From Streptococcus parasanguinis (GTDB taxonomy: Bacteria > Bacillota > Bacilli > Lactobacillales > Streptococcaceae), in the NCBI RefSeq assembly GCF_018499505.1, contig NZ_JAHDAC010000011.1, positions 1 to 40,694 on the forward strand: DNA of 40,694 nt, given 5' to 3'. Below, piece by piece: positions 1 to 9,800 of this stretch. The notes under the pieces were generated by a model. That model had not been told where the DNA came from, searched no databases, and was given only the letters and a program-made list of their open reading frames with translations. Made by a program: the position numbers and the translations under genes. Every line of letters begins with the position of its first letter. The first letter of the stretch is position 1.

Positions 1-18
1 TAAAAAATTTTCAATTAC

Positions 19-24
19 AGTATA
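19..24 (-). promoter_or_regulatory. Possible extended -10 promoter reading leftwards
   Basis: On the minus strand the sequence reads TGTGCTATACTG, an extended -10 (TGC before TATACT) of the kind common in streptococci. No good -35 is seen. It would drive a gene to the left of the window. This is pattern only, with low confidence. Confidence 0.3.
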
Positions 25-69
25 GCACAGGAAGTGATTTTTTGCGCTTTTTTACTGCTTTTTTTCAAA

Positions 70-98
70 TAAAAACCCCCTATTGCTAGGGGAATTTT
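70..98 (-). terminator. Rho-independent terminator of tRNA-Cys
   Basis: A CCCC/GGGG hairpin with loop TATTGCTA lies between an A-run (71-75) and a T-run (95-99), so it can work in both directions. It lies just after the 3' end of the minus-strand tRNA. Confidence 0.7.
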
Positions 99-133
99 TA
101 AAAGATAAAAGATGATAAAAAATTTTATTATCA

Positions 134-204
134 AGGCGGTAGACGGATTTGAACCGACGATCAAGCTTTTGCAGAGCCGTGCCTTACCACTTGGCTATAC
201 CGCC
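134..204 (-). tRNA. tRNA-Cys (GCA)
   Basis: The minus strand folds as a 71-nt tRNA. The acceptor arms GGCGGTA and TACCGCC pair perfectly, a GGTTCGAATCC T-arm is present, and the anticodon loop CTGCAAA carries GCA (plus-strand 170-172). The discriminator base is T. CCA is not encoded, so it must be added after transcription. The D-arm (TAGCCAAGTGGTAAGGCA) is typical of Bacillota tRNA-Cys. The anticodon stem is imperfect, with a mismatch at its base. Confidence 0.93.
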
Positions 205-216
205 ATAACATATAAT

Positions 217-245
217 ATTGTAACCTAAAAAACAAGATAGGTCAA
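217..245 (-). promoter_or_regulatory. Promoter of tRNA-Cys
   Basis: On the minus strand TTGACC (240-245) is followed after exactly 17 nt by TACAAT (217-222). Transcription would begin a few bases before the mature tRNA 5' end at 204. Confidence 0.7.
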
Positions 246-306
246 GAAAAACTTTTTGCTTCAAATCATTGCAGATGGAGAATGCTGAAAAAATCTCTCA
301 AATAGC

Positions 307-335
307 TTGCGAATTCTAGTGATTTCTGCTATACT
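307..335 (+). promoter_or_regulatory. rpsB-tsf promoter
   Basis: TTGCGA (307-312), a 17-nt spacer and TATACT (330-335) with an upstream TG (extended -10). The expected start is near 342, giving an unusually long leader of about 115 nt before rpsB. Confidence 0.7.
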
Positions 336-341
336 TATAGA

Positions 342-457
342 GTTGTCTAAGACAGCAAATACTCATCTCGGATCCATTGTGGCACCGTTGCCCTTGTGGT
401 CGTGCTGCAAGTTGACGTCTGAGAGAGGAGAAAAAAACAAAAAAGGAGAAACTACTC
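342..457 (+). promoter_or_regulatory. Structured 5' leader of rpsB, possible S2 autoregulatory site
   Basis: The leader contains pairable segments: CAGCA (about 353-357) with TGCTG (about 403-407), an internal GGCA-CCGT-TGCC hairpin, and flanking AGAC/GTCT arms. Many ribosomal-protein operons are feedback-regulated through such leaders. S2 autoregulation here is an inference from length and structure only. The rpsB ribosome binding site AAAGGAG lies at the end. Confidence 0.45.
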
Positions 458-1240
458 ATGGCAGTAATTTCAATGAAACAACTTCTTGAGGCTGGTGTAC
501 ACTTCGGTCACCAAACTCGTCGCTGGAACCCTAAGATGGCTAAGTACATCTTCACAGAACGTAACGGAATCCACGTGATCGACTTGCAACAAACTGTAAA
601 ATATGCAGACCAAGCATACGACTTCATGCGTGATGCGGCTGCAAACGATGCAGTGATCTTGTTCGTAGGTACTAAGAAACAAGCTGCTGATGCTGTTGCA
701 GAAGAAGCTGTTCGTGCAGGTCAATACTTCATCAACCACCGTTGGTTGGGTGGAACTCTTACTAACTGGGGAACAATCCAAAAACGTATCGCTCGTTTGA
801 AAGAAATCAAACGCATGGAAGAAGATGGAACTTTTGAAGTTCTTCCTAAGAAAGAAGTTGCATTGTTGAACAAACAACGCGCTCGTCTTGAAAAATTCTT
901 GGGCGGTATCGAAGACATGCCTCGTATCCCAGACGTAATGTACGTTGTGGATCCACATAAAGAACAAATCGCTGTTAAAGAAGCTAAGAAATTGGGTATC
1001 CCAGTTGTAGCGATGGTCGACACAAACACTGACCCAGATGATATCGATGTTATCATCCCAGCGAACGATGACGCTATCCGCGCTGTTAAATTGATCACTG
1101 CGAAAATGGCTGACGCTGTTATCGAAGGACGTCAAGGTGAAGACAGTGTTGCTACAGTAGAAGCTGAATTGGCAGCTACTGAAGGTCAAGCTGATTCAAT
1201 CGAAGAAATCGTTGAAGTTGTAGAAGGCGACAACGCTTAA
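458..1240 (+). CDS. rpsB: 30S ribosomal protein S2
   Basis: This is the structural protein of the small ribosomal subunit, bound at the head-body junction and needed for S1 association. The 260-residue product begins [20 protein letters not shown] and contains the family hallmarks [27 protein letters not shown] and the conserved [12 protein letters not shown] segment. The length fits streptococcal S2 (about 259). The start is set by AAAGGAG 11 nt upstream. It is followed by tsf in the standard rpsB-tsf order, with a hairpin between them that can reduce read-through. Codon use is strongly biased, as expected for a highly expressed gene. The long antisense reading frame across it is an artefact of that bias. 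Confidence 0.99.
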   Translation: MAVISMKQLLEAGVHFGHQTRRWNPKMAKYIFTERNGIHVIDLQQTVKYADQAYDFMRDAAANDAVILFVGTKKQAADAVAEEAVRAGQYFINHRWLGGTLTNWGTIQKRIARLKEIKRMEEDGTFEVLPKKEVALLNKQRARLEKFLGGIEDMPRIPDVMYVVDPHKEQIAVKEAKKLGIPVVAMVDTNTDPDDIDVIIPANDDAIRAVKLITAKMADAVIEGRQGEDSVATVEAELAATEGQADSIEEIVEVVEGDNA

Positions 1241-1263
1241 TTTCATTCAATAAGTAACGAACC

Positions 1264-1299
1264 TAAGAGGGCAGGGCTCAGCCCGACCCTCTTATTTTA
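1264..1299 (+). terminator. Hairpin between rpsB and tsf (attenuating terminator)
   Basis: AAGAGGG and CCCTCTT arms enclose an inner GGGCTCAGCCC palindrome, followed by a short T-rich tract. No separate promoter is evident before tsf, so partial termination is the likely role. Confidence 0.65.
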
Positions 1300-1322
1300 T
1301 TAAAAAATATAGGAGAACAAAA

Positions 1323-2363
1323 ATGGCAGAAATTACAGCTAAGCTTGTAAAAGAATTGCGTGAAAAATCTGGTGCCGGTGTCATGGACGCTAAAAAGGCA
1401 TTGGTTGAAGTTGAAGGTGATATCGAAAAAGCGATCGAATTGCTTCGCGAAAAAGGTATGGCTAAAGCAGCTAAGAAAGCTGACCGTGTTGCCGCTGAAG
1501 GTTTGACTGGTGTTTATGTCAATGGTAACGTTGCAGCAGTAGTTGAAGTAAATGCTGAAACTGACTTCGTTGCGAAAAACGCTCAATTCGTTGAATTGGT
1601 AAACGCAACAGCGAAAGTGATCGCTGAAGGTAAACCAGCTAACAACGAAGAAGCTCTTGCTTTGACAATGCCTTCAGGTGAAACTCTTGAAGCTGCATAC
1701 GTATCTGCAACAGCTACAATCGGTGAAAAGATTTCATTCCGTCGTTTTGCTTTGCTTGAAAAAACAGATGCACAACACTTCGGTGCTTACCAACACAACG
1801 GTGGCCGTATCGGTGTTATCTCTGTGATCGAAGGTGGAGACGAAGCACTTGCTAAACAAATCTCAATGCACATCGCTGCAATGAAACCAACTGTTCTTTC
1901 ATACAAAGAATTGGATGAACAATTCGTGAAAGATGAATTGGCACAATTGAACCACGTCATCGACCAAGATAACGAAAGCCGTGCAATGGTTGGTAAACCA
2001 GCACTTCCACACTTGAAATTCGGTTCAAAAGCACAATTGACTGACGAAGTGGTTGCTCAAGCTGAAGAAGATATCAAAGCTGAATTGGCAGCTGAAGGTA
2101 AACCAGAAAAAATCTGGGATAAAATCATCCCAGGTAAAATGGATCGCTTCTTCTTGGACAACACAAAAGTTGACCAAGCCTACACTCTTCTTGCACAAGT
2201 CTACATCATGGATGACAGCAAGACAGTTGAAGCTTACCTTGAATCAGTAAATGCTTCAGTTATCGAATTCGTTCGTTTTGAAGTTGGTGAAGGTATTGAA
2301 AAAGCTTCAAATGACTTTGAAGCAGAAGTTGCAGCTACAATGGCAGCAGCTCTTAACAACTAA
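1323..2363 (+). CDS. tsf: Translation elongation factor Ts
   Basis: This is the nucleotide exchange factor that releases GDP from EF-Tu in the cytoplasm. The 346-residue product opens with the N-terminal UBA-like domain ([22 protein letters not shown]) and contains the TDFVAKN motif (about residues 80-86) that contacts EF-Tu. The C-terminal dimerisation part follows. The start is preceded by TAGGAGAAC. Length and gene order after rpsB are those of other streptococci. Confidence 0.99.
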   Translation: MAEITAKLVKELREKSGAGVMDAKKALVEVEGDIEKAIELLREKGMAKAAKKADRVAAEGLTGVYVNGNVAAVVEVNAETDFVAKNAQFVELVNATAKVIAEGKPANNEEALALTMPSGETLEAAYVSATATIGEKISFRRFALLEKTDAQHFGAYQHNGGRIGVISVIEGGDEALAKQISMHIAAMKPTVLSYKELDEQFVKDELAQLNHVIDQDNESRAMVGKPALPHLKFGSKAQLTDEVVAQAEEDIKAELAAEGKPEKIWDKIIPGKMDRFFLDNTKVDQAYTLLAQVYIMDDSKTVEAYLESVNASVIEFVRFEVGEGIEKASNDFEAEVAATMAAALNN

Positions 2364-2372
2364 GAATAAAAA

Positions 2373-2405
2373 ATAAGAGGTTTCGAAGGAAACCTCTTTT
2401 TTTAT
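2373..2405 (+). terminator. Terminator of rpsB-tsf
   Basis: AAGAGGTTTC-GAAG-GAAACCTCTT is followed by a run of seven or more T, a classic intrinsic terminator. Confidence 0.93.
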
Positions 2406-2407
2406 GT

Positions 2408-2430
2408 AAAAACTGAAGCCGTTGCTTCAG
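2408..2430 (-). terminator. Terminator of the COG2426 gene
   Basis: On the minus strand CTGAAGC-AACG-GCTTCAG is followed by five T. It lies eight bases past the stop codon of the minus-strand gene, back to back with the tsf terminator. Confidence 0.8.
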
Positions 2431-2438
2431 CCTTTTGC

Positions 2439-2909
2439 TTAATGTGCGAAGGTATCGATTCCTAAGAGGAGAGAAAGGGTTCCCATGATGAGGCCGGCTA
2501 GTATCACTCCGAGCATGACTGCGAGGCTACTGCGTTTGAAGTCCCAGTCAAGGATGGAAGCTGCAAGGGCACCGGTCCAGGCACCAGTTCCCGGAAGAGG
2601 GATTCCCACAAAGAGTAATAAGGCCCAGAAGATTCCCTTGTCACCTGCAGCCTTTTCTAATTTCTGTCCGCCTCTATGCCCCTTATTGAGACACCAGCTA
2701 AAAAAGCCTCCGATGATCGGTTTTTTGGCGCCCCAAGTGAGGATATGGCGGGCGAAGAAGAAGATCAGAGGGATAGGGAGAAAATTTCCGATCACTCCGA
2801 TCAGGAGCGCTGTCCATAGTGGGATACCATTTGCAATGGCAAAAGGGATGGCCCCGCGCAATTCAACAAGGGGCACCATGGAGATCAGGAAGGTAAAGAT
2901 ATATTTCAT
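2439..2909 (-). CDS. COG2426 (small multidrug export, Sm_multidrug_ex) membrane protein
   Basis: A 156-residue integral membrane protein with about four hydrophobic segments. Two conserved re-entrant motifs mark the family: PLVELRGAIPFA near residues 13-24 and GIPLPGTGAWTGALAA near 102-117. The name 'small multidrug export' comes from the Pfam family. No substrate is demonstrated for most members, so export of drugs should not be assumed. It has its own promoter (TTGCCA-N17-TAGAAT on the minus strand) and AAAGG eight bases before ATG. It stands alone, divergent from dpr. Confidence 0.85.
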   Translation of the reverse strand: MKYIFTFLISMVPLVELRGAIPFAIANGIPLWTALLIGVIGNFLPIPLIFFFARHILTWGAKKPIIGGFFSWCLNKGHRGGQKLEKAAGDKGIFWALLLFVGIPLPGTGAWTGALAASILDWDFKRSSLAVMLGVILAGLIMGTLSLLLGIDTFAH

Positions 2910-2937
2910 TGGTCAAGCCTTTCGATTAGTCTTCTTC

Positions 2938-2966
2938 ATTCTATCGTATCTTTTCTCAATTGGCAA
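2938..2966 (-). promoter_or_regulatory. Promoter of the COG2426 gene
   Basis: On the minus strand TTGCCA (2961-2966), 17 nt, TAGAAT (2938-2943). It is divergent from, and about 25 bp away from, the dpr promoter. Confidence 0.6.
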
Positions 2967-2991
2967 CAATGATATTTTTAAATCTTTTATC

Positions 2992-3020
2992 TTGACTTTC
3001 TGAATGAGGAAGCATATAAT
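2992..3020 (+). promoter_or_regulatory. dpr promoter
   Basis: TTGACT (2992-2997), 17-nt spacer, perfect TATAAT (3015-3020). A strong promoter with a PerR-type box just downstream. Confidence 0.85.
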
Positions 3021-3034
3021 AAAGACATAGTTAA

Positions 3035-3049
3035 TTAGAATCATTATAA
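3035..3049 (+). promoter_or_regulatory. PerR box
   Basis: TTAGAATCATTATAA differs from the PerR consensus TTATAATNATTATAA at one position. It lies 15 bp after the -10 of dpr, where a bound repressor would block transcription. PerR control of dpr by peroxide and metal is established in streptococci. The site itself is read directly from the sequence. Confidence 0.8.
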
Positions 3050-3064
3050 AAAAGGAGAAGCGAT

Positions 3065-3586
3065 ATGACAACTATGAAACATGAAGCAGCTACTGATGTA
3101 GCAACTTTTGCACCATCTAATAAAGAAACTCTTCCAGAAACAAAAGCCCTCTTGAACCAAGTCGTAGCAGATCTCTACGTGGCTCACATTGCCCTTCACC
3201 AAGTACACTGGTATATGCGTGGACGTGGCTTTATGGTTTGGCATCCAAAAATGGACGAATACATGGACAGCTTGGATGCAACCTTGGATGAAGTGAGCGA
3301 ACGCTTGATCACTCTTGGTGGCGCTCCTTATTCTAGCATGACTGAATTTTTGGAACACAGCAATATTGAAGAACGCCGTGGAACATTTACGAAAAATGTA
3401 GAAGAAAGCTTGACACGTGTTCTTGAAATCTTCCATTACCTTGATGGCCTTTACCAAAAAGCTTTGGATGTTACCGACGCTGAAGGCGATGATGTAACCA
3501 ACGATATCTTTGTTGGGGCTAAAGCAGAACTTGAAAAGAACATTTGGATGGTGGCTGCTGAACTTGGTCAAGAACCAGGATTATAA
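3065..3586 (+). CDS. dpr: Dps-like peroxide resistance protein (iron-storage ferroxidase)
   Basis: Dpr forms dodecameric shells that oxidise and store Fe(II), preventing Fenton chemistry in catalase-negative streptococci. The 173-residue product carries the complete inter-subunit ferroxidase set with exact family spacing: His48, His60, Asp64, Asp75 and Glu79 within HQVHWYMRGRGF and the following helix. The N-terminal 20 residues are a Dpr-type extension. The start follows AAAAGGAG with proper spacing. The gene is monocistronic, with its own promoter, PerR box and terminator. Confidence 0.97.
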   Translation: MTTMKHEAATDVATFAPSNKETLPETKALLNQVVADLYVAHIALHQVHWYMRGRGFMVWHPKMDEYMDSLDATLDEVSERLITLGGAPYSSMTEFLEHSNIEERRGTFTKNVEESLTRVLEIFHYLDGLYQKALDVTDAEGDDVTNDIFVGAKAELEKNIWMVAAELGQEPGL

Positions 3587-3590
3587 GATC

Positions 3591-3624
3591 ATAAAAAATA
3601 GAAGCCGTTGGCTTCTATTTTTTT
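3591..3624 (+). terminator. Terminator of dpr
   Basis: TAGAAGCC-GTT-GGCTTCTA followed by seven T. Confidence 0.92.
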
Positions 3625-3710
3625 GGTTCGTAGGAGATTTCCACTAATTAAAGGAATTCTTAATCTAACTATAGTTGGGGTGAAATCTAGGTCTATTCCT
3701 CCTATTTTTT

Positions 3711-3719
3711 TGGTATAGT
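3711..3719 (+). promoter_or_regulatory. Extended -10 promoter of the beta-galactosidase gene
   Basis: TGGTATAGT fits TGnTATAAT. No convincing -35 is present at 17 bp. A start near 3726 would place the two cre-like sites immediately downstream. Confidence 0.5.
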
Positions 3720-3734
3720 TAATATGTGATTTTC

Positions 3735-3768
3735 TGTAAGCGTTCGCAGGTATAAGAAAGCGCTTACA
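3735..3768 (+). promoter_or_regulatory. Pair of cre-like sites / 8-bp inverted repeat upstream of bgaA
   Basis: TGTAAGCGTTCGCA (3735-3748) and AGAAAGCGCTTACA (3755-3768) each resemble a catabolite-responsive element. The second, read on the minus strand as TGTAAGCGCTTTCT, misses the consensus TGNAARCGNWWWCA only at its last base. Together TGTAAGCG and CGCTTACA form an inverted repeat. CcpA repression of bgaA is known in pneumococcus; its use here is inferred. Confidence 0.65.
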
Positions 3769-3800
3769 AATTTAATTGTTGATCCTAAGAGGAGGTTTTT

Positions 3801-6800
3801 ATGGGAAAGTCTTTTTTTGAAAAACGTCCTGTTTTTAGTATTCGTAAGCTCTCAGTTGGAGCTTGTTCTGTTGTGATTGGGATTTCTGCCTTGGGTCTTT
3901 CAAGGGTCTATGCGGAAGAAAAGCCAGGCCTCGAAAGTGAACCGACTTCGACGGAGACACCAAGTGTTGTGACGGAAAAATCAGAAGCGGAAGTTCCTGA
4001 AGCTGGTGCAAGGGTTTCAGAAGCTCCAGCTGTCATCACCCCTACCAGAGCTGAGGAAAAGCCAGCGCCTCAAGGCGAAGGCCAGCCCGTTTCTGCTTCA
4101 TCTGAGCGTGCTACAGGAACGGAAGAAACTGCTGCTCCAAATCAAAATCGTGTGGCGGAGGATATTGTGCAAGATCGAGAACGTGATTTTAATAAAGATT
4201 GGTATTTTAAATTAAATGCGGCTCCTGGTGCAGAAGGGCGTCAAGTGGATGTCAAGGATTGGAAAAAATTAGATCTTCCTCATGACTGGTCTATTTTCTT
4301 TGATTTCGATCACAACTCTCCTGCTCAAAATGAAGGAGGGCAATTAAACGGTGGGGATGCTTGGTACCGTAAGACCTTCCGTTTGGACGATAAGGATCTA
4401 GATAAGAAGGTTCGCTTGGAATTTGGCGGGGTTTATATGGATTCGAAAGTCTATGTAAACGGACAATTCGTCGGTCATTATCCAAATGGCTACAATGCCT
4501 TTTCTTATGATATTACTCCTTATTTGAATGCGGATGGAAGCGAGAATACCATCGCCGTTCATGTGGTCAATCAACAACCAAGTAGCCGTTGGTATTCTGG
4601 TAGCGGAATTTACCGGGATGTTAAGCTGAGTGTAACGGACAAGGTTCATTTAGCGCAGTATGGGACTACGATTACGACCCCTCAGTTGGAAAAACAGCAA
4701 AATGGGGCAGTAGATACAGTGGTGAAGAGCCGCATTGTCAACCAGGATGATCAAGCCCATAGTATTTATGCGGAATATGAAATTGTCGATCAAAATGGCC
4801 AAGTGGTGAGCGAAAAAACGCTCAGTGAAGCACAAGCTGTTCTAGCAGGTCAAGAGATCAACCTGTCTCAAACCCTCCATGTTGAAAAACCAACCCTTTG
4901 GGATGTGAAAACGGATCATCCAGCTCTCTATACCTTGTATACGCGGGTTTATCGGGATTCGCAGTTAGTAGATGTTCAAAAGGAACGCTTTGGTTATCGC
5001 TATCTGAACTGGACGCCAGAAGGTGGCTTCTTCCTCAATGGGGTGGCGACGAAATTCCACGGGGTATCTCTTCACCATGACCACGGGGCTCTTGGAGCTG
5101 AGGAAAATTACAAGGCTGAATACCGTCGTCTCAAACAGATGAAGGACATGGGGGTCAATGCCATCCGGACGACCCACAACCCAGCGAGTGAACAAACCCT
5201 GCAAATTGCGGCCGAGTTGGGCTTGATGGTCCAAGAAGAAGCCTTTGATATCTGGTATGGTGGCAAGAAGCAATACGATTACGGTCGTTTCTTTGAAAAG
5301 GATGCCACTCACCCAGAAGCTCGTAAGGGGGATACTTGGTCAGATTACGATCTACGGACCATGGTAGAGCGGGGCAAGAACAATCCAGCCATTGTCATGT
5401 GGTCAATCGGTAACGAAGTCGGTGAAGCAGATGGATCAGACAAATCTGTCGCAACCGTTCGTCGGTTGGTCAAGACCATCAGGGACGTGGATGCAACTCG
5501 CTATGTCACTATGGGAGCTGATAAATTCCGATTTGGCGATGGCTCAGGAGGCCATGAAAAGGTAGCAGCAGAGCTCGATGCGGTTGGATTCAACTATTCA
5601 GAAGCCAACTATGAAAGTTTACGGGCAAAACATCCAAACTGGCTCATTTATGGTTCTGAAACCTCTTCTGCAACGCGGACACGGGGCTCTTACTACCACC
5701 CTGAAAGAGAATGGGTCGGCAGCAACCAAGAAGACCGCCACTATGAACAATCAGACTACGGCAATGACCGGGTTGGTTGGGGTCGGACAGCGACAGCCTC
5801 TTGGACCTTTGACCGTGATCATGCCGGTTATGCAGGGCAATTTATCTGGACTGGTACGGACTATATCGGTGAGCCAACCCCATGGCACAACCAAAATGAC
5901 ACACCTGTAAAAAGTTCTTATTTCGGTATTGTCGATACTGCCGGCATTCCAAAGAATGATTTTTATCTTTACCAAAGTCAATGGGTATCGGCTGAGAAAC
6001 ATCCGATGGTCCATCTCTTGCCACATTGGAACTGGGACAATCCAGAATTAGCCAATCGTGTCATGGATGAAGAAGGACGGATCCCTGTTCGGACCTTCTC
6101 CAATGCCCACAGTGTGGAATTGATTGTCAATGGGGAATCACAAGGAGTGAAGACCTTTACCAAGAAGACCACAGCTGATGGCCGGACCTACCAAGAAGGG
6201 GCAAATCCGGATGAACTCTATCTAGAATGGTTGGTTCCTTATGTGCCAGGTAAGGTGGAAGCTATTGCCCGCAACGAAGCAGGAGAAGTGATTGCCCACG
6301 ATCAAATCGAAACAGCTGGGAAGCCAGCCGGTGTTCGCCTGCTGAAAGAAGAACACGCCATTGCAGCAGACGGTAAGGATTTGACCTATATTACCTATGA
6401 AATCGTCGACGAAGAAGGTCGTGTGGTCCCAACTGCCAATAACTTGGTGCATTTCCATCTGCATGGGCAAGGTCAAATTGTCGGTGTCGATAACGGGGAA
6501 CAAGCCAGCCGTGAACGCTACAAAGCGCAGGAAGATGGCTCATGGCAACGCAAAGCCTTCAACGGCAAAGGGGTTGTGATTGTCAAATCAACTGAGCAGG
6601 CGGGTGCCTTTACTCTGTATGCAGACTCAGACCGCTTGCAATCAGACCAAGTCAGCCTCTTTACAGGTAAGAAGGACCAAGCAGAACGTACTGTCTTAGG
6701 TGTGGAACCTGTTCGACAAAGTGCTTATCTAGGAGAAGAACCAACCTTGCCAAGTAAGGTCAATGTGGTCTATAGCGATGGCAAGGCTCAAGAAGAAGCC

Positions 6801-9800
6801 ATTGAATGGGATGCGGCAGACTATAGCCGTGCTGGCCAAGTCCGTGTGACCGGTCATGTTCAAGGACGCACGGTCGAAGCTCTGGTCGATGTGATCGGCG
6901 TGGAACAAGTCCTTCCAGTCATCAAACAAATCCCACAGGGAGCAGATCTAGCAACGGTGGATAAGGCTGTGCAATTAGTCTTCACTGATGGGACCACTGC
7001 CCACTATGAGGTCGATCAATGGACCTTGGAAGCTGGTCAAGAAGATCAGTTGTCCACACCAGGAGCACGCTTGAAAGCGACAGGACTTCTAGGCAATGGA
7101 GAAACGATCCAAGCGACACTAGTGGTTGCAGGAGGAGATGTAGCCAAGGCTAAGAAACCAACGGTTCAGCTAGATGGAGTAGCTCTTCCAAAATTTGGTA
7201 GTGGCAACCATACTATTTTCCGTTCCCTCGCTTATGGTCAAGAACCAGGTCAAGTCACAGCAAGTGCAGAAAATGCCCAAGTGACGTTTCTACAAGCTAA
7301 CCGTGAAAATGGTTTGAAAGCTCAAATCTATGTCACTGCTAAGGATACGGGAGCTGTACAGACCTATGTGGTACAATTCCAAGAAGAAAGTCCACAGATC
7401 CAGCGTTTAGAATTGCGTCTGCCAGAAGGACAAGAACTCAAGGAAGACCAAACGGTACCACTTGAAGTCATTGCCCATTACCAAGATGGTAGCCAGGCAA
7501 GTCTCAAAGCGGATCAAATCGATGTGAAGACAAGAGCTGGTAGCCAAGGAAAAGCGGTCGCAACCAATAAAGGTTTGGAATTGCGGGAAGCAGGATTGGT
7601 TCATTTAGAAGCCAACTTCCAAGGACAAACGGGAGAAGTCACCTTTACCATCACGCCAAATCCAGAAGAAAAGACAGTTGTCAAGGTGCGTCCTGTACGG
7701 ATCAGCACCGATCGAAACGTTTTGCCAGCTCTTCCAGAGACCGTCTTGGTCGAGTATGACAAGGGATTCCCGAAAGAAAAACGTGTGACCTGGGATGACG
7801 TGACAGCAGATCAAGTCAAGGATTATCATAGCTTTACAGTCACAGGTCATGTAGAGGGTGTGGAAAAAGAAGCCCAAGCTCAAGTCACCGTTGAAGGCAT
7901 TATCGCTGTAGAAGAAGTCAGCACGACAACGCCAGTTGGTGAAAAACCAGCCCTTCCAGAAAGCGTGCGGACTTATCACTCCAATGGCAAGACCTATGCT
8001 GCCAAGGTGGCCTGGGATGCGGTCGATCCGCAACTCTTGGCCCAAGAAGGAGAAGTTGTCATAGCAGGCCGTGTAGAAGGAACCAACCTTCCAACACGTC
8101 TTCATATTCGTGTTTCTAGCACCACAGTCAAGGGAGCCAATATAGCAGAGCAATGGACAGGATCAGTCTTGCCACTCGCTTTTGCAAGTGACTCTAACGA
8201 TGCGGATCCAGTTGCTAAGGTCAATGATAAGGTCATCTCCTTTACCGATGCTCCAGCTAACCGTTGGACCAACTGGGGCCGTGACAATGCGGAAGATTCT
8301 GTTGGTATCTTGTTTGGGGATTCTGGTATCTTGACCAAGCGAGCAGTGGACAACCTCCATGTTGGTTTCCACGAAGACCACGGCGTTGGTGCTCCAAGTG
8401 AATATGTGATTGAGTACTATACAGGGGAACAAATCCCAACTGTTCCAAGCAATCCAAATCGCGTCAAAGACGAAACAGACCATCCATTTAACAATCCAGC
8501 CAACTGGAAAGAAGTCAGCAACCTAACCGTTGAAGAACCGGTAGCAGCTGGCAAGATGAATCATTTCAGTTTTGATAAAGTCGACACCTATGCCGTTCGG
8601 ATCCGCATGAAGACACCAGAAGGCAAACGTGGAAGCTCTATTTCAGAGATTCAGGTATTTGCCAATAAGGTTGCGGCAGAAGAAAAGAGCCAGGTGACCA
8701 TTCGTGTCAACGGTGAGGTTTTACCAGGAGTTAATCCAAGTGTGACCGATTACTACATCGATGCGCGTGATCGGGCTTATCCACAAGTGGAAGCGACAGC
8801 TAGCCATCACGGTCTTGCAACGGTTGTGCCAAGCGTCCATGAAGGTGAGCCAATCCGTGTCATCCATAAAGCGGAAGATGGTACTATCTTACAAGAATAC
8901 CGCCTCCATCTCACAAGTGATGCAGAAAAACTGAAACAAGCTGCTCCAGTAGCAGTAGAAGCAGGCAGACGTTTTGTGAAAGTCGGTCAAGATCTAGTTC
9001 TACCATCTACAGTAGGTGTCTACTTTAAAGGGGACACAGGTTATGAACGCAAGGAACTTACGGTGGACTGGCAGGCTATCCCAGCTGATGCACTTTCTCA
9101 TGAAGGCAGCTTCACGTTAGAAGGAAAGGTCCTCGGTTATGATCTTACAGCTCAGCTGACCGTCAGGGTGTCAGAAAAGACAGGAGAAATCCTCTCTGTG
9201 AACCGTGACTACAATGCAGAGGATACCAGAGCATTTGCTAGTGAAACCAACGATCTCGATCCAAATCAAATCGACTATATCGATTACATCAACGATGGTG
9301 GCTACAACGAGTACTATCGCTGGACCAACTGGAAGAGAGAGCCGGATCAAACAGAAGTGTTTGCTGGTCTCATCTTCAAGAAAAATGGTCAAGTAACAGA
9401 GCGCTTAGTCAATAAAGTAGCAGTCGACTTCTTTGCAGATCAGGAAACAGGTCTGCCAACGAAAACGGTTCTAGAACGCTACATTGGTCCAGACTTTGAT
9501 ATCCCAGATGATTACGGCAATCTGAAGAATCTTCCAGAACATCCATTTAACCAGTCCTCTAACTGGGAAGAAATTCCTTACAGCTTGGATTATGCCTTTG
9601 AGCCTGGTTATATCTCTAACCTCAGCTTCAACGAAACCAGAACCAAAGCCATCCGTTTAAGAATGGTCCGTGATGAAAATCTAAAAGGAATTGGAATCGT
9701 TGAATTGAGCGCCTATGCTCCAACAGAAGAGGCCCAGGCAACAACTGATGTTACGATCCAAGTGAATGGCAAAGACCTAGAAGGTTTTAAACCAGATGTG

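Noticed and set aside
470..1189. A 239-codon open frame on the minus strand across rpsB
   Set aside because: It is antisense to a highly biased ribosomal gene, has a Cys/Phe/Ser-rich nonsense composition and no ribosome binding site.
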